Positions 26,171 through 36,395 are shown, counted from the first letter of the stretch. The stretch is 64,000 nucleotides of DNA from Streptomyces fagopyri (GCF_009498275.1 NZ_CP045643.1:3472001-3536000), one strand, 5' to 3'. Made by a program: numbers and translations. The notes: a model not told the origin generated them from the sequence alone.

Positions 26171-27112
26171 TTACGGCTCTCTGCGGGGCAGGGGCTTCCC
26201 GTACCAGAGTTCGATCAGGCGGGCCGCGATGGAGATGCCGTACGGCGGCAGTACCTTGCCGGACTCGAAGGCGATGCGCAGGTCCTCGCGGGAGAACCAG
26301 CGGGCTTCCTGGATCTCCTCGCCGTCGACGTTGATCTCGCGGGAGGTGGCGCGGGCCATGAAGCCGAGCATGAGGCTGGAGGGGAACGGCCAGGGCTGGC
26401 TGGCCACGTACTCGACCTCGCCGACGGTGACGCCCGCCTCCTCGAAGACCTCGCGGCGCACGGACTGCTCGATGGATTCGCCGGGTTCGACGAAGCCCGC
26501 GAGTGTCGAGAAGCGGCCCTCGGGCCAGTGCACCTGGCGGCCGAGCAGGATGCGGTCCTCGTCGTCGGTGACCGCCATGATCACGGCGGGGTCGGTGCGC
26601 GGGTAGTGCTCGGCACCGCACGCGGGGCAGCGGCGGATGTGGCCGGCCGCCGCGATCACGGTGCGCTCGCCGCAGCGTGAGCAGAAGCGGTGCAGCCGCT
26701 GCCAGTTCTCCAGGGCGACGGCGTGCACCATGAGGCCGGCTTCACGGGGCGAGAGCAGGAGTCCCGCCTCGCGCAGGCCCGCGGGGCGTGCGGACTGGTC
26801 GATGCGGCCGGGCAGTGCGTCCTTCTGGAGTGCGAAATAGCTCACACCGTCGTCGTCCGTGCCGAGGAAGTAGCGGTGCGCTTCGGTGAGGGGCGCCTCG
26901 AAGGACGGGGTCATGACGAGTTCGGTGGTGCCGTCCGCGGTCTCGTCGATGAGGACCTGACCACCGGAGACCACGAAGGCGCGGGTCGTGGGGTGACTCC
27001 AGGCCGCCGCGAGCCAGGCCTCGTCGAGCCGGTGGTGGGCGGCCCGGTCGATGCCGCTCGGGGCGGTGAGCGAGATGGGACGGTCGGCGGTGCGGTCGGT
27101 CCAGGTGGTCAC
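26171..27112 (-). CDS. nudC: NAD(+) diphosphatase / NAD-capped RNA hydrolase NudC
   Basis: A 313-residue NudC. A Zn ribbon (CSRC and CPAC, residues about 142-164) precedes a canonical Nudix box, G-FVEPG-E-SIEQSVR-REVFEEAG. The NudC-specific SQPWPFPSS motif follows it. The enzyme cleaves NADH to NMNH and AMP, and removes NAD caps from RNA. The N-terminal 120 residues are the usual poorly conserved domain. The GTG at 27112 has GGAAG upstream. Confidence 0.93.
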   Translation of the reverse strand: MTTWTDRTADRPISLTAPSGIDRAAHHRLDEAWLAAAWSHPTTRAFVVSGGQVLIDETADGTTELVMTPSFEAPLTEAHRYFLGTDDDGVSYFALQKDALPGRIDQSARPAGLREAGLLLSPREAGLMVHAVALENWQRLHRFCSRCGERTVIAAAGHIRRCPACGAEHYPRTDPAVIMAVTDDEDRILLGRQVHWPEGRFSTLAGFVEPGESIEQSVRREVFEEAGVTVGEVEYVASQPWPFPSSLMLGFMARATSREINVDGEEIQEARWFSREDLRIAFESGKVLPPYGISIAARLIELWYGKPLPRREP

Positions 27113-27240
27113 GGGTGCTTCCAACTCCCCCGGTGGAACGGTTATTTCGGCGGGCGGTTCAGCAGGACGTACGGCGGGGCGGGTGTGCGGGGCGCTCTTG
27201 TGGGTGTGAATGGGTTTCTTCCGGATATGAGCGGGTTTCC

Positions 27241-28653
27241 TCAGTGTGCCTCGCGCCAGTTCTCGGCCAGGTCGTCCCACAGGTGGGCGCTGGTCTCGAC
27301 GCCTTTCATGAGGAGGTCGAGTTCGACCTTCTCGTTGGGGGCGTGCCAGCCGTCGGAGGGGACGGAGATGCCCAGGAAGAGCACGGGGGCGTCGAGGACT
27401 TCCTGGAGGTCGGCAGCGGGGCCCGAGCCGCCTTCGCGGGTGAAGCGGACGGGCTGCTCGAAGGCGCGGCCCATGGCCCGTACGACGGACTGCAGGGCGG
27501 GGTGGTCGAGGGGGGTGAGGCAGGGGCGGGTGGCGGAGCCGAAGGTGATCTCGTGCCGGATGCCTTCCGGGAGCTGTTCGGCGGCCCAGGCGCGTACGGC
27601 CTTCTCGATGTGGTCGGGGTCCTGGCCCGCGACCAGCCGGAAGGAGAGCTTCACCATGGCGGAGGACGGGATGATCGTCTTGCTGCCGGGGCCCTGGTAG
27701 CCGCCGCCGATGCCGTTGACCTCGGCGGTGGGGCGGGCCCAGATGCGCTCCAGGGTGGTGTGTCCGGCCTCTCCGTGGGTGGCTGACGACTTGGCGGTGG
27801 TCAGCCAGCGTGTTTCGTCGAAGGGCAGTTCGGCGAAGAGTTCGCGCTCGCGGTCGGTGAGTTCGGTGACGCCTTCGTAGAAGCCGGGGACGGCCACGCG
27901 CGCGTGGTCGTCGTGGAGGGCGGCGACGAGGCGTGCGGCGGCGGCGGCGGGGTTGGGCACGGCGCCGCCGAAGGAGCCGGAGTGGATGTCCTGGGCGGGT
28001 CCGCGCAGGACGATCTCGCATTCGGCGAGCCCGCGCATGCCGGTGCACACGGTGGGGGTGTCCTCGGACCACATGCCGGTGTCGGAGACGATCACCGCGT
28101 CGGCGGCCAGCCGGTCGGCGTGGGTTTCGACGAGGTGACGGAAGTGCGGGGACCCGGATTCTTCCTCTCCCTCGATCAGGAGTTTGAGGTGGACGGCCGG
28201 GGTGGCGCGTCCGGTGGCGGCGAGGTGGGCGCGGACGCCGAGTGTGTGGAAGAACACCTGGCCTTTGTCGTCGGCGGCTCCGCGCGCGTGGAGGCGGTTT
28301 CCGCGGATCACCGGTTCGAAGGGGTCGGTGTCCCAGCCGTCCTCGCGGGCGGCGGGCTGTACGTCGTGGTGCCCGTAGACGAGGACCGTGGGGGCCTGGG
28401 GGTCTTCGGACGGCCATTCGGCGAAGACGGCGGGGGCGCCCCGGGTCTCCCAGACCTCCGTGGTGGGGAAGCCGGTCTCCTGGAGTTTGGCGGCGAGCCA
28501 GTCGGCGCTGCGCCTCACGTCCGCGGCGTGGTCGGGCTGGGCCGACACGGAGGGGATGCGCAGCCATTCGGCGAGGTCGTCGAGGAAGGCCGTGCGGTGG
28601 TCCTCGATGTAGGCGCGGACGGTGCTGACGGCGTTGTCAACGGGCTTGCTCAT
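27241..28653 (-). CDS. M20-family dipeptidase
   Basis: A 470-residue zinc peptidase of the M20 family. The metal and catalytic residues lie in GHHDVQP (His, Asp), RGAADDKGQ, IEGEEESGSPHF (Glu pair), SDTGMW (Asp) and SDGWHAPNE (His). A central dimerisation or lid domain spans roughly residues 200-310. It should act on dipeptides in the cytoplasm. Of two ATGs, 28653 has TAGG 9 nt upstream; 28659 is only 3 nt away from it. It starts 11 bp after the stop of adnB and is probably co-transcribed with adnAB. Confidence 0.92.
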   Translation of the reverse strand: MSKPVDNAVSTVRAYIEDHRTAFLDDLAEWLRIPSVSAQPDHAADVRRSADWLAAKLQETGFPTTEVWETRGAPAVFAEWPSEDPQAPTVLVYGHHDVQPAAREDGWDTDPFEPVIRGNRLHARGAADDKGQVFFHTLGVRAHLAATGRATPAVHLKLLIEGEEESGSPHFRHLVETHADRLAADAVIVSDTGMWSEDTPTVCTGMRGLAECEIVLRGPAQDIHSGSFGGAVPNPAAAAARLVAALHDDHARVAVPGFYEGVTELTDRERELFAELPFDETRWLTTAKSSATHGEAGHTTLERIWARPTAEVNGIGGGYQGPGSKTIIPSSAMVKLSFRLVAGQDPDHIEKAVRAWAAEQLPEGIRHEITFGSATRPCLTPLDHPALQSVVRAMGRAFEQPVRFTREGGSGPAADLQEVLDAPVLFLGISVPSDGWHAPNEKVELDLLMKGVETSAHLWDDLAENWREAH

Positions 28654-28663
28654 GCTCATGAGC

Positions 28664-31600
28664 CTAGCCGCCCGCGGAGGTGTGTCGGTCCGGCGGTTCT
28701 TCGGCCGGCTCCTGTCGCGGGTCCCGTGTGTCCTGGGTGAGCAGCCGTTCCAGGGCGGCTCGGTCGGGGAGGTTGCGGGGGCGGACGATCTCGCCGCTGC
28801 GGATGTATACGAACGTGGCCTTGACGGCCTCCGGGGGGACGCCCTGCTGCTCGGCCCAGGCGAGGCGGTAGACGGCGAGCTGGAGGGGGTCGGCGGTGCG
28901 GGTGCGGCTGGTCTTCCAGTCGACGATCTCGTACGTGGTGCCGTCGCCGTCGTCCTCCTTGTAGACGGCGTCGATGCGGCCCCGGACGACGCGTCCGGCG
29001 ATGGTGAGCTGGAAGGGGGTCTCGACACGGTGGGGCGTGCGGTGTGCGTAGGGCGTGCGTTCGAAGGCGTCCTTGAGGTCCTCCAGGTCGCGTTCGTCGG
29101 CGATCTCGGCGTCGCTGCCGGGCAGGTCCTCCGGTTCGAGCATGGGCAGCCGCAGTTCCTCGAAGCGGGACTCCACCCAGGCGTGGAAGCGGGTTCCGCG
29201 GCGGGCGGCGGGTTGTGGGGGGCGCGGCATGGGGCGCGCGAGTTCCTGTGCGAAGCCGTCGGGGTCGGCGGCCAGGTGCAGTACCTGTGAGGCGGTGAGC
29301 GAGGCGGGCAGGGGGACGTCGGTGACGCTCGCGCGGGCGCGCTGGAGCTCTCCGGTGAGTGCGTCGAGGTCGCGGTCCCAGGAGGCGAGGGTGCGGGTTT
29401 CCTCGGGGGTGAGGCGGACGGGGGCGTCTTGCGGGTGGGGGCGGCCGTCCTGGGTCCCTGGGGGCCCGGGGGCCGGTCGGGTCTCCGGTGCGGGCGCCTG
29501 GTGCGGGAGCGTCGGGCGGTGGGTCGTCCAGGAGTCCCAGTCGGAGTCGTCACCCACGGGGAGATCGTCGTCCGCCACGAGGACGGTGCCGTCGTCTTCG
29601 GGGAGGGCGTCGTTTTCTTCGGGGGGGAACTCGTCCGCGAAGGGGGTCTCGTCGTCGTCCGGCGGGGGCGGCCACTCCGGGTCGTCGTGGGAGGACGGGT
29701 CGTGGGCGGCGGGGTGGGGGTCTTCGTGGGAGGCCACCCGCTCCAGGTGGGCGAGTACGGTCTCGGCGGCCGCGCGGCGGCGGGCGAGTGCCGTGTCGTC
29801 GAGCGGGAGCGGCCACGCGTGGTCCGCCGCCGCTTCGTGCAGGGCCGGGTTGTCCTCGTCCTCCGCCGGTTCGTCGGCCCAGGCCTCGATCTCCCCGTGT
29901 CCGGCCGCGCAGTGGTCGTACAGGGCGTGCAGGAAGTCGGAGGGGCCGCGCGGGCGCTTCTGGGAGGGGCCCCACCAGTGGCCGGAGCCGAGCAGGAGCG
30001 AGCGGGGGCGGGTGAAGGTCACGTAGCCGAGGCGGAGCTCCTCGGTGCGCTGGTGGTCCTTCATGGCCTCGTGGAAGGCCTTGATGCCCTTGGCGTCCCA
30101 GGTGTCGATGTCGGGCAGGGTGTCGGCGTCTCCGCGCAGTTCGTGCGGGAGGACCTTGCCCTGGGCTGTCCATTTCTCGCGCCCCTGGGTGCTGGGGAAG
30201 GTTCCGGTGACGAGGCCGGGGACGGCGACGACGTCCCATTCCAGGCCCTTGGACTTGTGGGCGGTGAGCACTTTGACGGTGTTCTCACCGCCGGGCAGCG
30301 CGTTGTCGAGGCCCTTCTCGTACTGCGCGGCGGTGCGCAGGAAGCCGAGGAAGGCGAGCAGGGTCGCCTCGCCGTCGCCCGCGGCGAAGGACGCCGCGGC
30401 GTCGAGGAAGTTCGAGAGGGTCTCGCGGCGGCGCGCGGCGAGGGCGTGCGGGGACGCGGAGAGTTCGACCTCCAGGCCGGTGACGGCGAGCACCCGGTGC
30501 AGGACGTCCATCAGGGGGTCGGCGAGTGAGCGGCGCAGGTCGCGCAGTTCGGTGGCGAGCCGTGCGAAGCGCACCCGGGCGTCCGGTGAGAAGGGCAGTC
30601 CGTCGTCCCTCCCGGCCTCGACGGGCATCTCCAGGAACGTGTCGAGGGCGTCGGCGAGCGATATCACCTCGGCGGGATCGACCCCCTCGACGGCGGCGGC
30701 GAGCCGGCGGTCGGCGTCGTCGTCGGCGCCCACGCGCGTGTGGGACACGAGGAGGCGGGCGCGCCGTCCCAGGAGGGCGAGGTCGCGCGGGCCGATCCGC
30801 CAGCGTGGTCCGGTGAGCAGGCGTACCAGGGAGGCGTTGGCGCCGGGGTCCTGGAGGACTTCGCAGACGGCGACGAGGTCGGCGACCTCGGGGAGGTGCA
30901 GCAGCCCGGAGAGGCCGACGACCTCGACGGGGATGTCGCGGGCGACGAGCGCGCCCTGGATCTCGGCGAAGTCGCCCGCCGTGCGGCACAGCACGGCGAT
31001 CTCGCCGGGGGCTTTCCCGGTGCGTACGAGGTGGGCGAGGGAGTCGGCGAGCCAGTCGATCTCCTCGGCGTGGGTGGGCAGCAGGGCGCAGTGGACGACG
31101 CCGTCGTGCTCGGCTCCGGGGGCGGGCCGCAGGGCCTCCACGCCCGCGTGCATCGCGCGCAGGGGTTCGGCGAGGCCGTTGGCGAGGTCGAGGAGGCGGC
31201 CGCCGCTGCGGCGGTTCTCGCTGAGTGACTGGCGGGTGGCGGGGCGGCCGTCGGCGTGCGCGAAGTGTTCGGGGAAGTCGTCGAGGTTGGCGACGGAGGC
31301 GCCGCGCCAGCCGTAGATGGCCTGGCACGGGTCGCCGACCGCGGTCACGGGGTGTCCCGTGCCGGCTCCGAAGAGTCCGGCGAGCAGTACGCGCTGCGCC
31401 ACCGAGGTGTCCTGGTACTCGTCGAGCAGGACCACGCGGAACTCGTCGCGGAGGATGCCCCCGACCTCGGGGCGGGTGCGGGCCAGGGTGGCCGAGAGGG
31501 CGATCTGGTCACCGAAGTCGAGGAGGTCGCGTTCGCGTTTGGCCGCGCGGTAGCGGACGACCAGTTCGGCGAGTTCGCGCCGGGCGGCGGCTGCCTCGGG

Positions 31601-32257
31601 GACCTTGCGGAGGTCGGCGTTGGTGAGTTTGGCGCTCTCCAGGGCGCGCAGCAGTGCGGCGTCGTGGGCGCGCAGGTCCTCGGGGCGTACGAGGTGTTCG
31701 GCGAGTTCGGAGTCGAGGGTGAGGAGGTCGCCGACGAGGTCGGGGAAGGAGCGGGTGAGTGCCGGGTACGGTCCGGGTGACTCGCGCAGGACGCGGGCGG
31801 CGAGCTGGTAGCGGGTGGCGTCGGCGAGCAGGCGGGACGTCGGTTCGAGGCCGATGCGCAGTCCGTGGTCGGTCAGCAGGCGGCCGGCGAAGGCGTGGTA
31901 GGTGGAGATGACGGGTTCGCCGGGCGGATTGTCGGGGTCGATCACGTCCGGGTCGGTGACGCCGGCCCTGATGAGTGCCTTGCGGACGCGTTCGGCGAGT
32001 TCGCCCGCGGCCTTGTTGGTGAACGTCAGGCCGAGGACCTGTTCGGGGGCGACCTGTCCCGTGCCGACGAGCCAGACCACGCGTGCCGCCATCACCGTGG
32101 TCTTCCCGGATCCGGCTCCGGCCACGATCACCTGCGGGGCGGGCGGTGCGGTGATGCAGGCCGTCTGCTCCGGGGTGAAGGGGATGCCGAGGAGCTCCTT
32201 GAGCTGCTCGGGATCGGTGATACGGGCGGGCACGTCAGAGAGGCTAGCCGCGCCCAC
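28664..32257 (-). CDS. adnB: AdnB-type helicase-nuclease subunit
   Basis: A 1197-residue SF1 helicase with a C-terminal nuclease. Walker A is AGAGSGKT (residues 46-53), motif II is LLDEYQDTS and motif V/VI is TAHKSKGLEWDVVAVPG. A long acidic linker rich in Asp, Glu and Pro (about 790-900) precedes the PD-(D/E)xK nuclease, seen as RGRIDAVY and EIVDWKTSR. Together with the upstream subunit it forms AdnAB, the actinobacterial motor-nuclease that resects DNA double-strand breaks. The GTG at 32257 and another at 32233 are both possible starts; neither has a good ribosome-binding site. Confidence 0.92.
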   Translation of the reverse strand: MGAASLSDVPARITDPEQLKELLGIPFTPEQTACITAPPAPQVIVAGAGSGKTTVMAARVVWLVGTGQVAPEQVLGLTFTNKAAGELAERVRKALIRAGVTDPDVIDPDNPPGEPVISTYHAFAGRLLTDHGLRIGLEPTSRLLADATRYQLAARVLRESPGPYPALTRSFPDLVGDLLTLDSELAEHLVRPEDLRAHDAALLRALESAKLTNADLRKVPEAAAARRELAELVVRYRAAKRERDLLDFGDQIALSATLARTRPEVGGILRDEFRVVLLDEYQDTSVAQRVLLAGLFGAGTGHPVTAVGDPCQAIYGWRGASVANLDDFPEHFAHADGRPATRQSLSENRRSGGRLLDLANGLAEPLRAMHAGVEALRPAPGAEHDGVVHCALLPTHAEEIDWLADSLAHLVRTGKAPGEIAVLCRTAGDFAEIQGALVARDIPVEVVGLSGLLHLPEVADLVAVCEVLQDPGANASLVRLLTGPRWRIGPRDLALLGRRARLLVSHTRVGADDDADRRLAAAVEGVDPAEVISLADALDTFLEMPVEAGRDDGLPFSPDARVRFARLATELRDLRRSLADPLMDVLHRVLAVTGLEVELSASPHALAARRRETLSNFLDAAASFAAGDGEATLLAFLGFLRTAAQYEKGLDNALPGGENTVKVLTAHKSKGLEWDVVAVPGLVTGTFPSTQGREKWTAQGKVLPHELRGDADTLPDIDTWDAKGIKAFHEAMKDHQRTEELRLGYVTFTRPRSLLLGSGHWWGPSQKRPRGPSDFLHALYDHCAAGHGEIEAWADEPAEDEDNPALHEAAADHAWPLPLDDTALARRRAAAETVLAHLERVASHEDPHPAAHDPSSHDDPEWPPPPDDDETPFADEFPPEENDALPEDDGTVLVADDDLPVGDDSDWDSWTTHRPTLPHQAPAPETRPAPGPPGTQDGRPHPQDAPVRLTPEETRTLASWDRDLDALTGELQRARASVTDVPLPASLTASQVLHLAADPDGFAQELARPMPRPPQPAARRGTRFHAWVESRFEELRLPMLEPEDLPGSDAEIADERDLEDLKDAFERTPYAHRTPHRVETPFQLTIAGRVVRGRIDAVYKEDDGDGTTYEIVDWKTSRTRTADPLQLAVYRLAWAEQQGVPPEAVKATFVYIRSGEIVRPRNLPDRAALERLLTQDTRDPRQEPAEEPPDRHTSAGG

Positions 32258-32403
32258 TGACAGCGGGTGCCAGATCGGCTGTCGGGGTGTGGGAACCGCT
32301 GGTCAGCACGTGTGGTGTCGTACGTCACTCAGGTCGCGTCCGAATGACATCGCGCACCCGGGGGCCACCACCGGGGTGGGTGGCGGCGGACGGCCGGCGG
32401 CCG

Positions 32404-35400
32404 TCACTCGACGACGTGACGTCCCTCCGCGCGGGCGCTGCAGGACGCCCGGAACGCGCAGTGCGTGCAGTGCTGGCCGGTGGTCGGTGAGAACCGTTCG
32501 TCGAGGACCTTGCCCGCGGCGGTGGCCAGCAGGTCGCCGACCCACTCCCCCGTGAGGGGTTCCTGGGCCTGCACCTTGGGGAGGGTCTCGCCGCCGTTCT
32601 TCTGGGCGGCGCCCTGACGGAGCTGGACGAGTTCGGCGCCGCCCGGCGCGGGGCGCACGCCGTCGAAGGCGTCGTCGACGGCGCCTTCGCGGACGGCGAG
32701 CTGGTAGACGGCGAGCTGTGGATGGTGGGCGACCTCGGCGGCACTGGGCGCGTGTTTGCCGGTCTTGAAGTCGACCACGTAGGCGCGGCCCTCGGTGTCC
32801 GTCTCGACGCGGTCCATGGAGCCGCGGATGCGTACTTCGTAGGAGCCCGCTTCGAGGGTCACGTCGAAGTCGTGCTCGCTGGCCACGGGCGTACGGCCGG
32901 GGCGGACCTGGTTGGAGTCGATGTGCCACTTCAGGAAGCGTTCGAGCGCCACGCGCGCGTGCTCCTTCTCCTGCGCCGACTTCCAGGGAGCGTCGAAGGC
33001 GAGCGCGTTCCACACGGAGTCCAGGCGTTCCATGAGGACGTCGAGGTCGGCGGGGGTGCGTCCGGAGGCGACCTCGTCGGCGAGGACGTGCACCACGTTG
33101 CCGAAGCCCTGGGCCGCGGTCGCGGGCGCGTCTGCCTTCACCTCGCGGCCCAGGAACCACTGCAGGGCACAGGTGTTGGCGAGTTGGTCGAGGGCGCTTC
33201 CGGAGAGCACGACGGGGTGGTCGCGGTCGCGGAGCGGGACTTTGCTCTCGGTGGGGTCGTACATGCCCCACCAGCGGTAGGGGTGGGCGGACGGCACCAG
33301 GGGGCGGCCGTCGTCGTCGGCGAGGGCGGCGAGCCTGGCCAGGCGGTGGGCGGCGGCCTGCCGGAGGGGTTCGGAGACGCGTGGGTCGACGGTGGTGGCG
33401 CGCAGTTCGGCGACGAGTGCGGCGACGGACAGCGGGCGGCGGGGCCGGCCGGTGACGTCCTTGGGTTCCACGCCGAGTTCGGTGAGGAAGCGGGAGGGCT
33501 GGTCGCCGTCGTCGGCGGGTGCCTTCACCGCGGTGACGACGAGGCGTTCGCGCGCGCGTGTGGCCGCCACGTAGAACAGGCGGCGTTCTTCGGAGAGGAG
33601 TGCTCCGGGGGTGAGGGGTTCGGCGAGGCCGTCGCGTCCGATGCGGTCGGCCTCCAGCAGGGAGCCGCGGCGGCGCAGGTCGGGCCAGAGACCTTCCTGG
33701 ACGCCCGCGACGACGACGAGGCGCCATTGCAGGCCCTTGGAGCGGTGCGCGGTCATCAGGCGGACGGCCTCGGGGCGTACGGCCCGGCGGCTGAGGGTGT
33801 CGGCGGCGATGTCCTGGGCGTCGATCTCCTCCAGGAAGTTGAGGGCGCCGCGGCCGCCGGTGCGTTCCTCGGCGCGGGCCGCGGTCGCGAACAGCGCGCA
33901 CACGGCGTCGAGGTCGCGGTCGGCGTTGCGTCCGGCGGCGCCGCCGCGCCGGGCGGCCCGCTCCAGGCGCTGTGGCCAGGGTGTGCCTGCCCAGAGGTCC
34001 CAGAGGGCCTCCTCGGCCGTCCCACCGCCCGCCAGACGCTCCCGTGCCGTGCGCAGGAGCGCGCCGAGGCGCTGGGCTCCGCGGGCGTAGGCGGGGTCGT
34101 GGGCGACGAGCCGCTCCGGTTCGGCCAGTGCGAGGGTGAGGAGCTCGTCGGAGGGAGGCGGTACGTGGTTGCCGGCGGTGCGCTCCTCCTCGCGCAGTGC
34201 GCGGCCCAGGCGCCGCAGGTCGGCGGCGTCCATGCCGGCGAGGGGTGACGCGAGGAGGGTGAGCGCGGTCTCGGTGTCGAGCCAGGAGACCGTCTCCTGG
34301 AGGGCGGCGTCTTCGGACGGTGTGCGCGCGGCTTCAGGGGCGTCGTTGTCGGCGCCCGGCCTCGGTGCCGGGCCCGTCCCCGTCCCGGACTCGGCGCGGG
34401 CGACCGCCCGCAGTGCCGTCAGCAACGGCGTCACCGCGGGTTCGTGCCGCAGGGGCAGGTCGTCGCCGTCGATGTCGAGCGGTACGCCGGCCGCGGTGAG
34501 CGAGCGGCGGATCACCGGGATCGTGCGGGAGCCGGCGCGCACCAGGACGGCCATCTCGCCCCAGGGGACGCCGTCCTCCAGGTGGGCGCGGCGCAGGATG
34601 TCCGCGATGTTGTCCAGTTCCGTGCCCGCCGTCGGGTACGTGCAGACCTCGACGGTGCCGCCGTCCCGTACCGGCGTCAGCTCGCGGTGGGCGCGTACCT
34701 TCTGCGCGGGCAGCCGGGTCAGGGGCATGCGCTGGGTGAGCCGGCGGGTGGCGGCGAGCAGGGTGGCGTCCGAGCGGCGGGAGGTGCGCAGCACCTCGAC
34801 CGGGGCGGGGTGGCCGTCCGCGCGCGGGAAGGCGTCGGGAAAGTCCAGGATGCCGTTCACGTCGGCGCCCCTGAAGGCGTAGATCGACTGGTCGGGGTCG
34901 CCGAAGGCGACCAGGGTGCGGCCGCCGCCGGCCAGGGCACGCAGGAGCCGCACCTGGGCGGGGTCGGTGTCCTGGTACTCGTCCACGTAGACGGCGTCGT
35001 ACTGCGCGGCGAGACGTTCGGCGACGCCTTGGCGCCCCGTGAGCAGGACCGCGCGGTGGACGAGTTCCGCGTAGTCGAGCACTCCTTGCAGGTCGAGAAC
35101 GTCGAGGTACTCGGCGAGGAAGGCCGCGGCGGCGCCCCAGTCGGGGCGGCCGATCCGGCGGGCGAAGGCGTTCAGGGCGTCGGGGTCCAGCCCCAGTTCG
35201 CGGCTGCGTGCCAGGACGGCGCGGACCTCGTCGGCGAAGCCTCGGGTGGTCAGGCAGGCGCGCAGTTCGTCGGGCCAGCGGACATGGGCGAGGCCGAGCC
35301 GTTCCAGGTCGGGCTGGCCGGCGAGCAGCTCGCGCACCGCCACGTCCTGTTCGGGTCCGGACAGCAGCCGCAGTGGTTCCACGAACAGGTCGCTGTCCTG

Positions 35401-35781
35401 GTGGGCGCGGACCAGGGCGTAGCAGAACGAGTGGAAGGTGGTGGCCCGGGGGGCGCGGGCGGCCCCGATGCGCAGCGCCATGCGGTCGCGCAGTTCGACG
35501 GCCGCCTTGCGGCTGAAGGTGAGCACCAGGATGCGTTCCGGGTCGCCGCCGTGTGCGATCCGGGCCGCCACGGATTCGACGAGGGTGGTCGTCTTGCCGG
35601 TGCCGGGTCCCGCCAGCACGAGGAGCGGGCCCGAGCCGTGGTCAACCACCGCGCGCTGTCCTGCGTCCAGACGAGGGGGGCCCACCCGGACCGGCGCGGT
35701 GCGCACCAGTCGGTACGCGCCGCGGGTCCCCTGCCGCACCTGGGGGTGCGGCGGGCGCCTGGTGGAGGAAGAGGAGCTCAC
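32404..35781 (-). CDS. adnA: AdnA-type helicase-nuclease subunit with Fe-S nuclease
   Basis: An 1125-residue SF1 helicase-nuclease. Walker A is AGPGTGKT (residues 57-64), motif II is VYVDEYQDTD and motif VI is FYVAATRARERLV. The C-terminal nuclease shows RIRGSMDR and VVDFKTGK. A cysteine in NTCALQWF plus three near the end (Cys1105, Cys1108, Cys1114) give the C-x(n)-CxxCx5C iron-staple pattern, so a [4Fe-4S] cluster is expected in the nuclease. It precedes adnB by 146 bp. The GTG at 35781 opens the S-rich N-terminus; the longer reading frame upstream is a shadow. Confidence 0.92.
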   Translation of the reverse strand: MSSSSSTRRPPHPQVRQGTRGAYRLVRTAPVRVGPPRLDAGQRAVVDHGSGPLLVLAGPGTGKTTTLVESVAARIAHGGDPERILVLTFSRKAAVELRDRMALRIGAARAPRATTFHSFCYALVRAHQDSDLFVEPLRLLSGPEQDVAVRELLAGQPDLERLGLAHVRWPDELRACLTTRGFADEVRAVLARSRELGLDPDALNAFARRIGRPDWGAAAAFLAEYLDVLDLQGVLDYAELVHRAVLLTGRQGVAERLAAQYDAVYVDEYQDTDPAQVRLLRALAGGGRTLVAFGDPDQSIYAFRGADVNGILDFPDAFPRADGHPAPVEVLRTSRRSDATLLAATRRLTQRMPLTRLPAQKVRAHRELTPVRDGGTVEVCTYPTAGTELDNIADILRRAHLEDGVPWGEMAVLVRAGSRTIPVIRRSLTAAGVPLDIDGDDLPLRHEPAVTPLLTALRAVARAESGTGTGPAPRPGADNDAPEAARTPSEDAALQETVSWLDTETALTLLASPLAGMDAADLRRLGRALREEERTAGNHVPPPSDELLTLALAEPERLVAHDPAYARGAQRLGALLRTARERLAGGGTAEEALWDLWAGTPWPQRLERAARRGGAAGRNADRDLDAVCALFATAARAEERTGGRGALNFLEEIDAQDIAADTLSRRAVRPEAVRLMTAHRSKGLQWRLVVVAGVQEGLWPDLRRRGSLLEADRIGRDGLAEPLTPGALLSEERRLFYVAATRARERLVVTAVKAPADDGDQPSRFLTELGVEPKDVTGRPRRPLSVAALVAELRATTVDPRVSEPLRQAAAHRLARLAALADDDGRPLVPSAHPYRWWGMYDPTESKVPLRDRDHPVVLSGSALDQLANTCALQWFLGREVKADAPATAAQGFGNVVHVLADEVASGRTPADLDVLMERLDSVWNALAFDAPWKSAQEKEHARVALERFLKWHIDSNQVRPGRTPVASEHDFDVTLEAGSYEVRIRGSMDRVETDTEGRAYVVDFKTGKHAPSAAEVAHHPQLAVYQLAVREGAVDDAFDGVRPAPGGAELVQLRQGAAQKNGGETLPKVQAQEPLTGEWVGDLLATAAGKVLDERFSPTTGQHCTHCAFRASCSARAEGRHVVE

Positions 35782-36029
35782 GTGGTTCGCCGGTCCTGGG
35801 GGTTGTGCTGGTGGGCGGTGCGCCGCGGGTCGAGGGAGGTGGCCGCGGGGTGAGGGGGACGCGCGCCGTCGACGGTACGCCGGTGGGCATCGCGGAAGGG
35901 CGGCTTCCCGTCCTTCCCTCACCCCCGGTGCTTCCCTCGCTCGTCGAACGTACGGCATGTCACGGACGTGCCTCGTTTCCCCCGTACGGGCCACAGACGT
36001 CCCGTCCGCCCGTCCGATGGCGGAAGCTG

Positions 36030-36395
36030 TCAGGTGTGACCCTGCGCGCGTTCGTCGCCGTCCCATCGTGCTCGTCTCATGTCGACGCGCGGCACATGTC
36101 CCTCGGAGGCCCTGCTCGCCTCCTTCAGCGGCGTGGCCTCCTCGCGGTAGTGGTCCAGGGCCTCGAGTTCGTGGCCCGGCAGGAGGACGCCGTCCGCGCG
36201 GACGACCCGCCACCACGGGACCGCTCCTCCGTAGAGGGCCATCACGCGTCCCACCTGGCGCGGCCCGCCCTCCTCCAGCCACTCCGCGACATCCCCGTAC
36301 GTCATGACGCGCCCGGGGGGAATGAGGTCGGCGACCTCAAGGACCCGCTCCGCGTAGTCCGGCAGCTCGTCCGCCGGAAGGCTCTCCTCGCTCAT
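36030..36395 (-). CDS. Alkyltransferase-like (ATL) DNA-binding protein
   Basis: A 121-residue protein with the DNA-binding half of O6-alkylguanine methyltransferase: IPPGRVMTYGDVAEWL, then GGPRQVGRVM, and the active-site loop reading PWWRVV. Methyltransferases have PCHRV there, so the alkyl-accepting cysteine is replaced by tryptophan. This is the ATL class, which binds damaged guanine and flags it for nucleotide excision repair. ATG 36395 or 36404 could both serve. It lies just upstream of adnAB, in line with a repair role. Confidence 0.85.
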   Translation of the reverse strand: MSEESLPADELPDYAERVLEVADLIPPGRVMTYGDVAEWLEEGGPRQVGRVMALYGGAVPWWRVVRADGVLLPGHELEALDHYREEATPLKEASRASEGHVPRVDMRRARWDGDERAQGHT

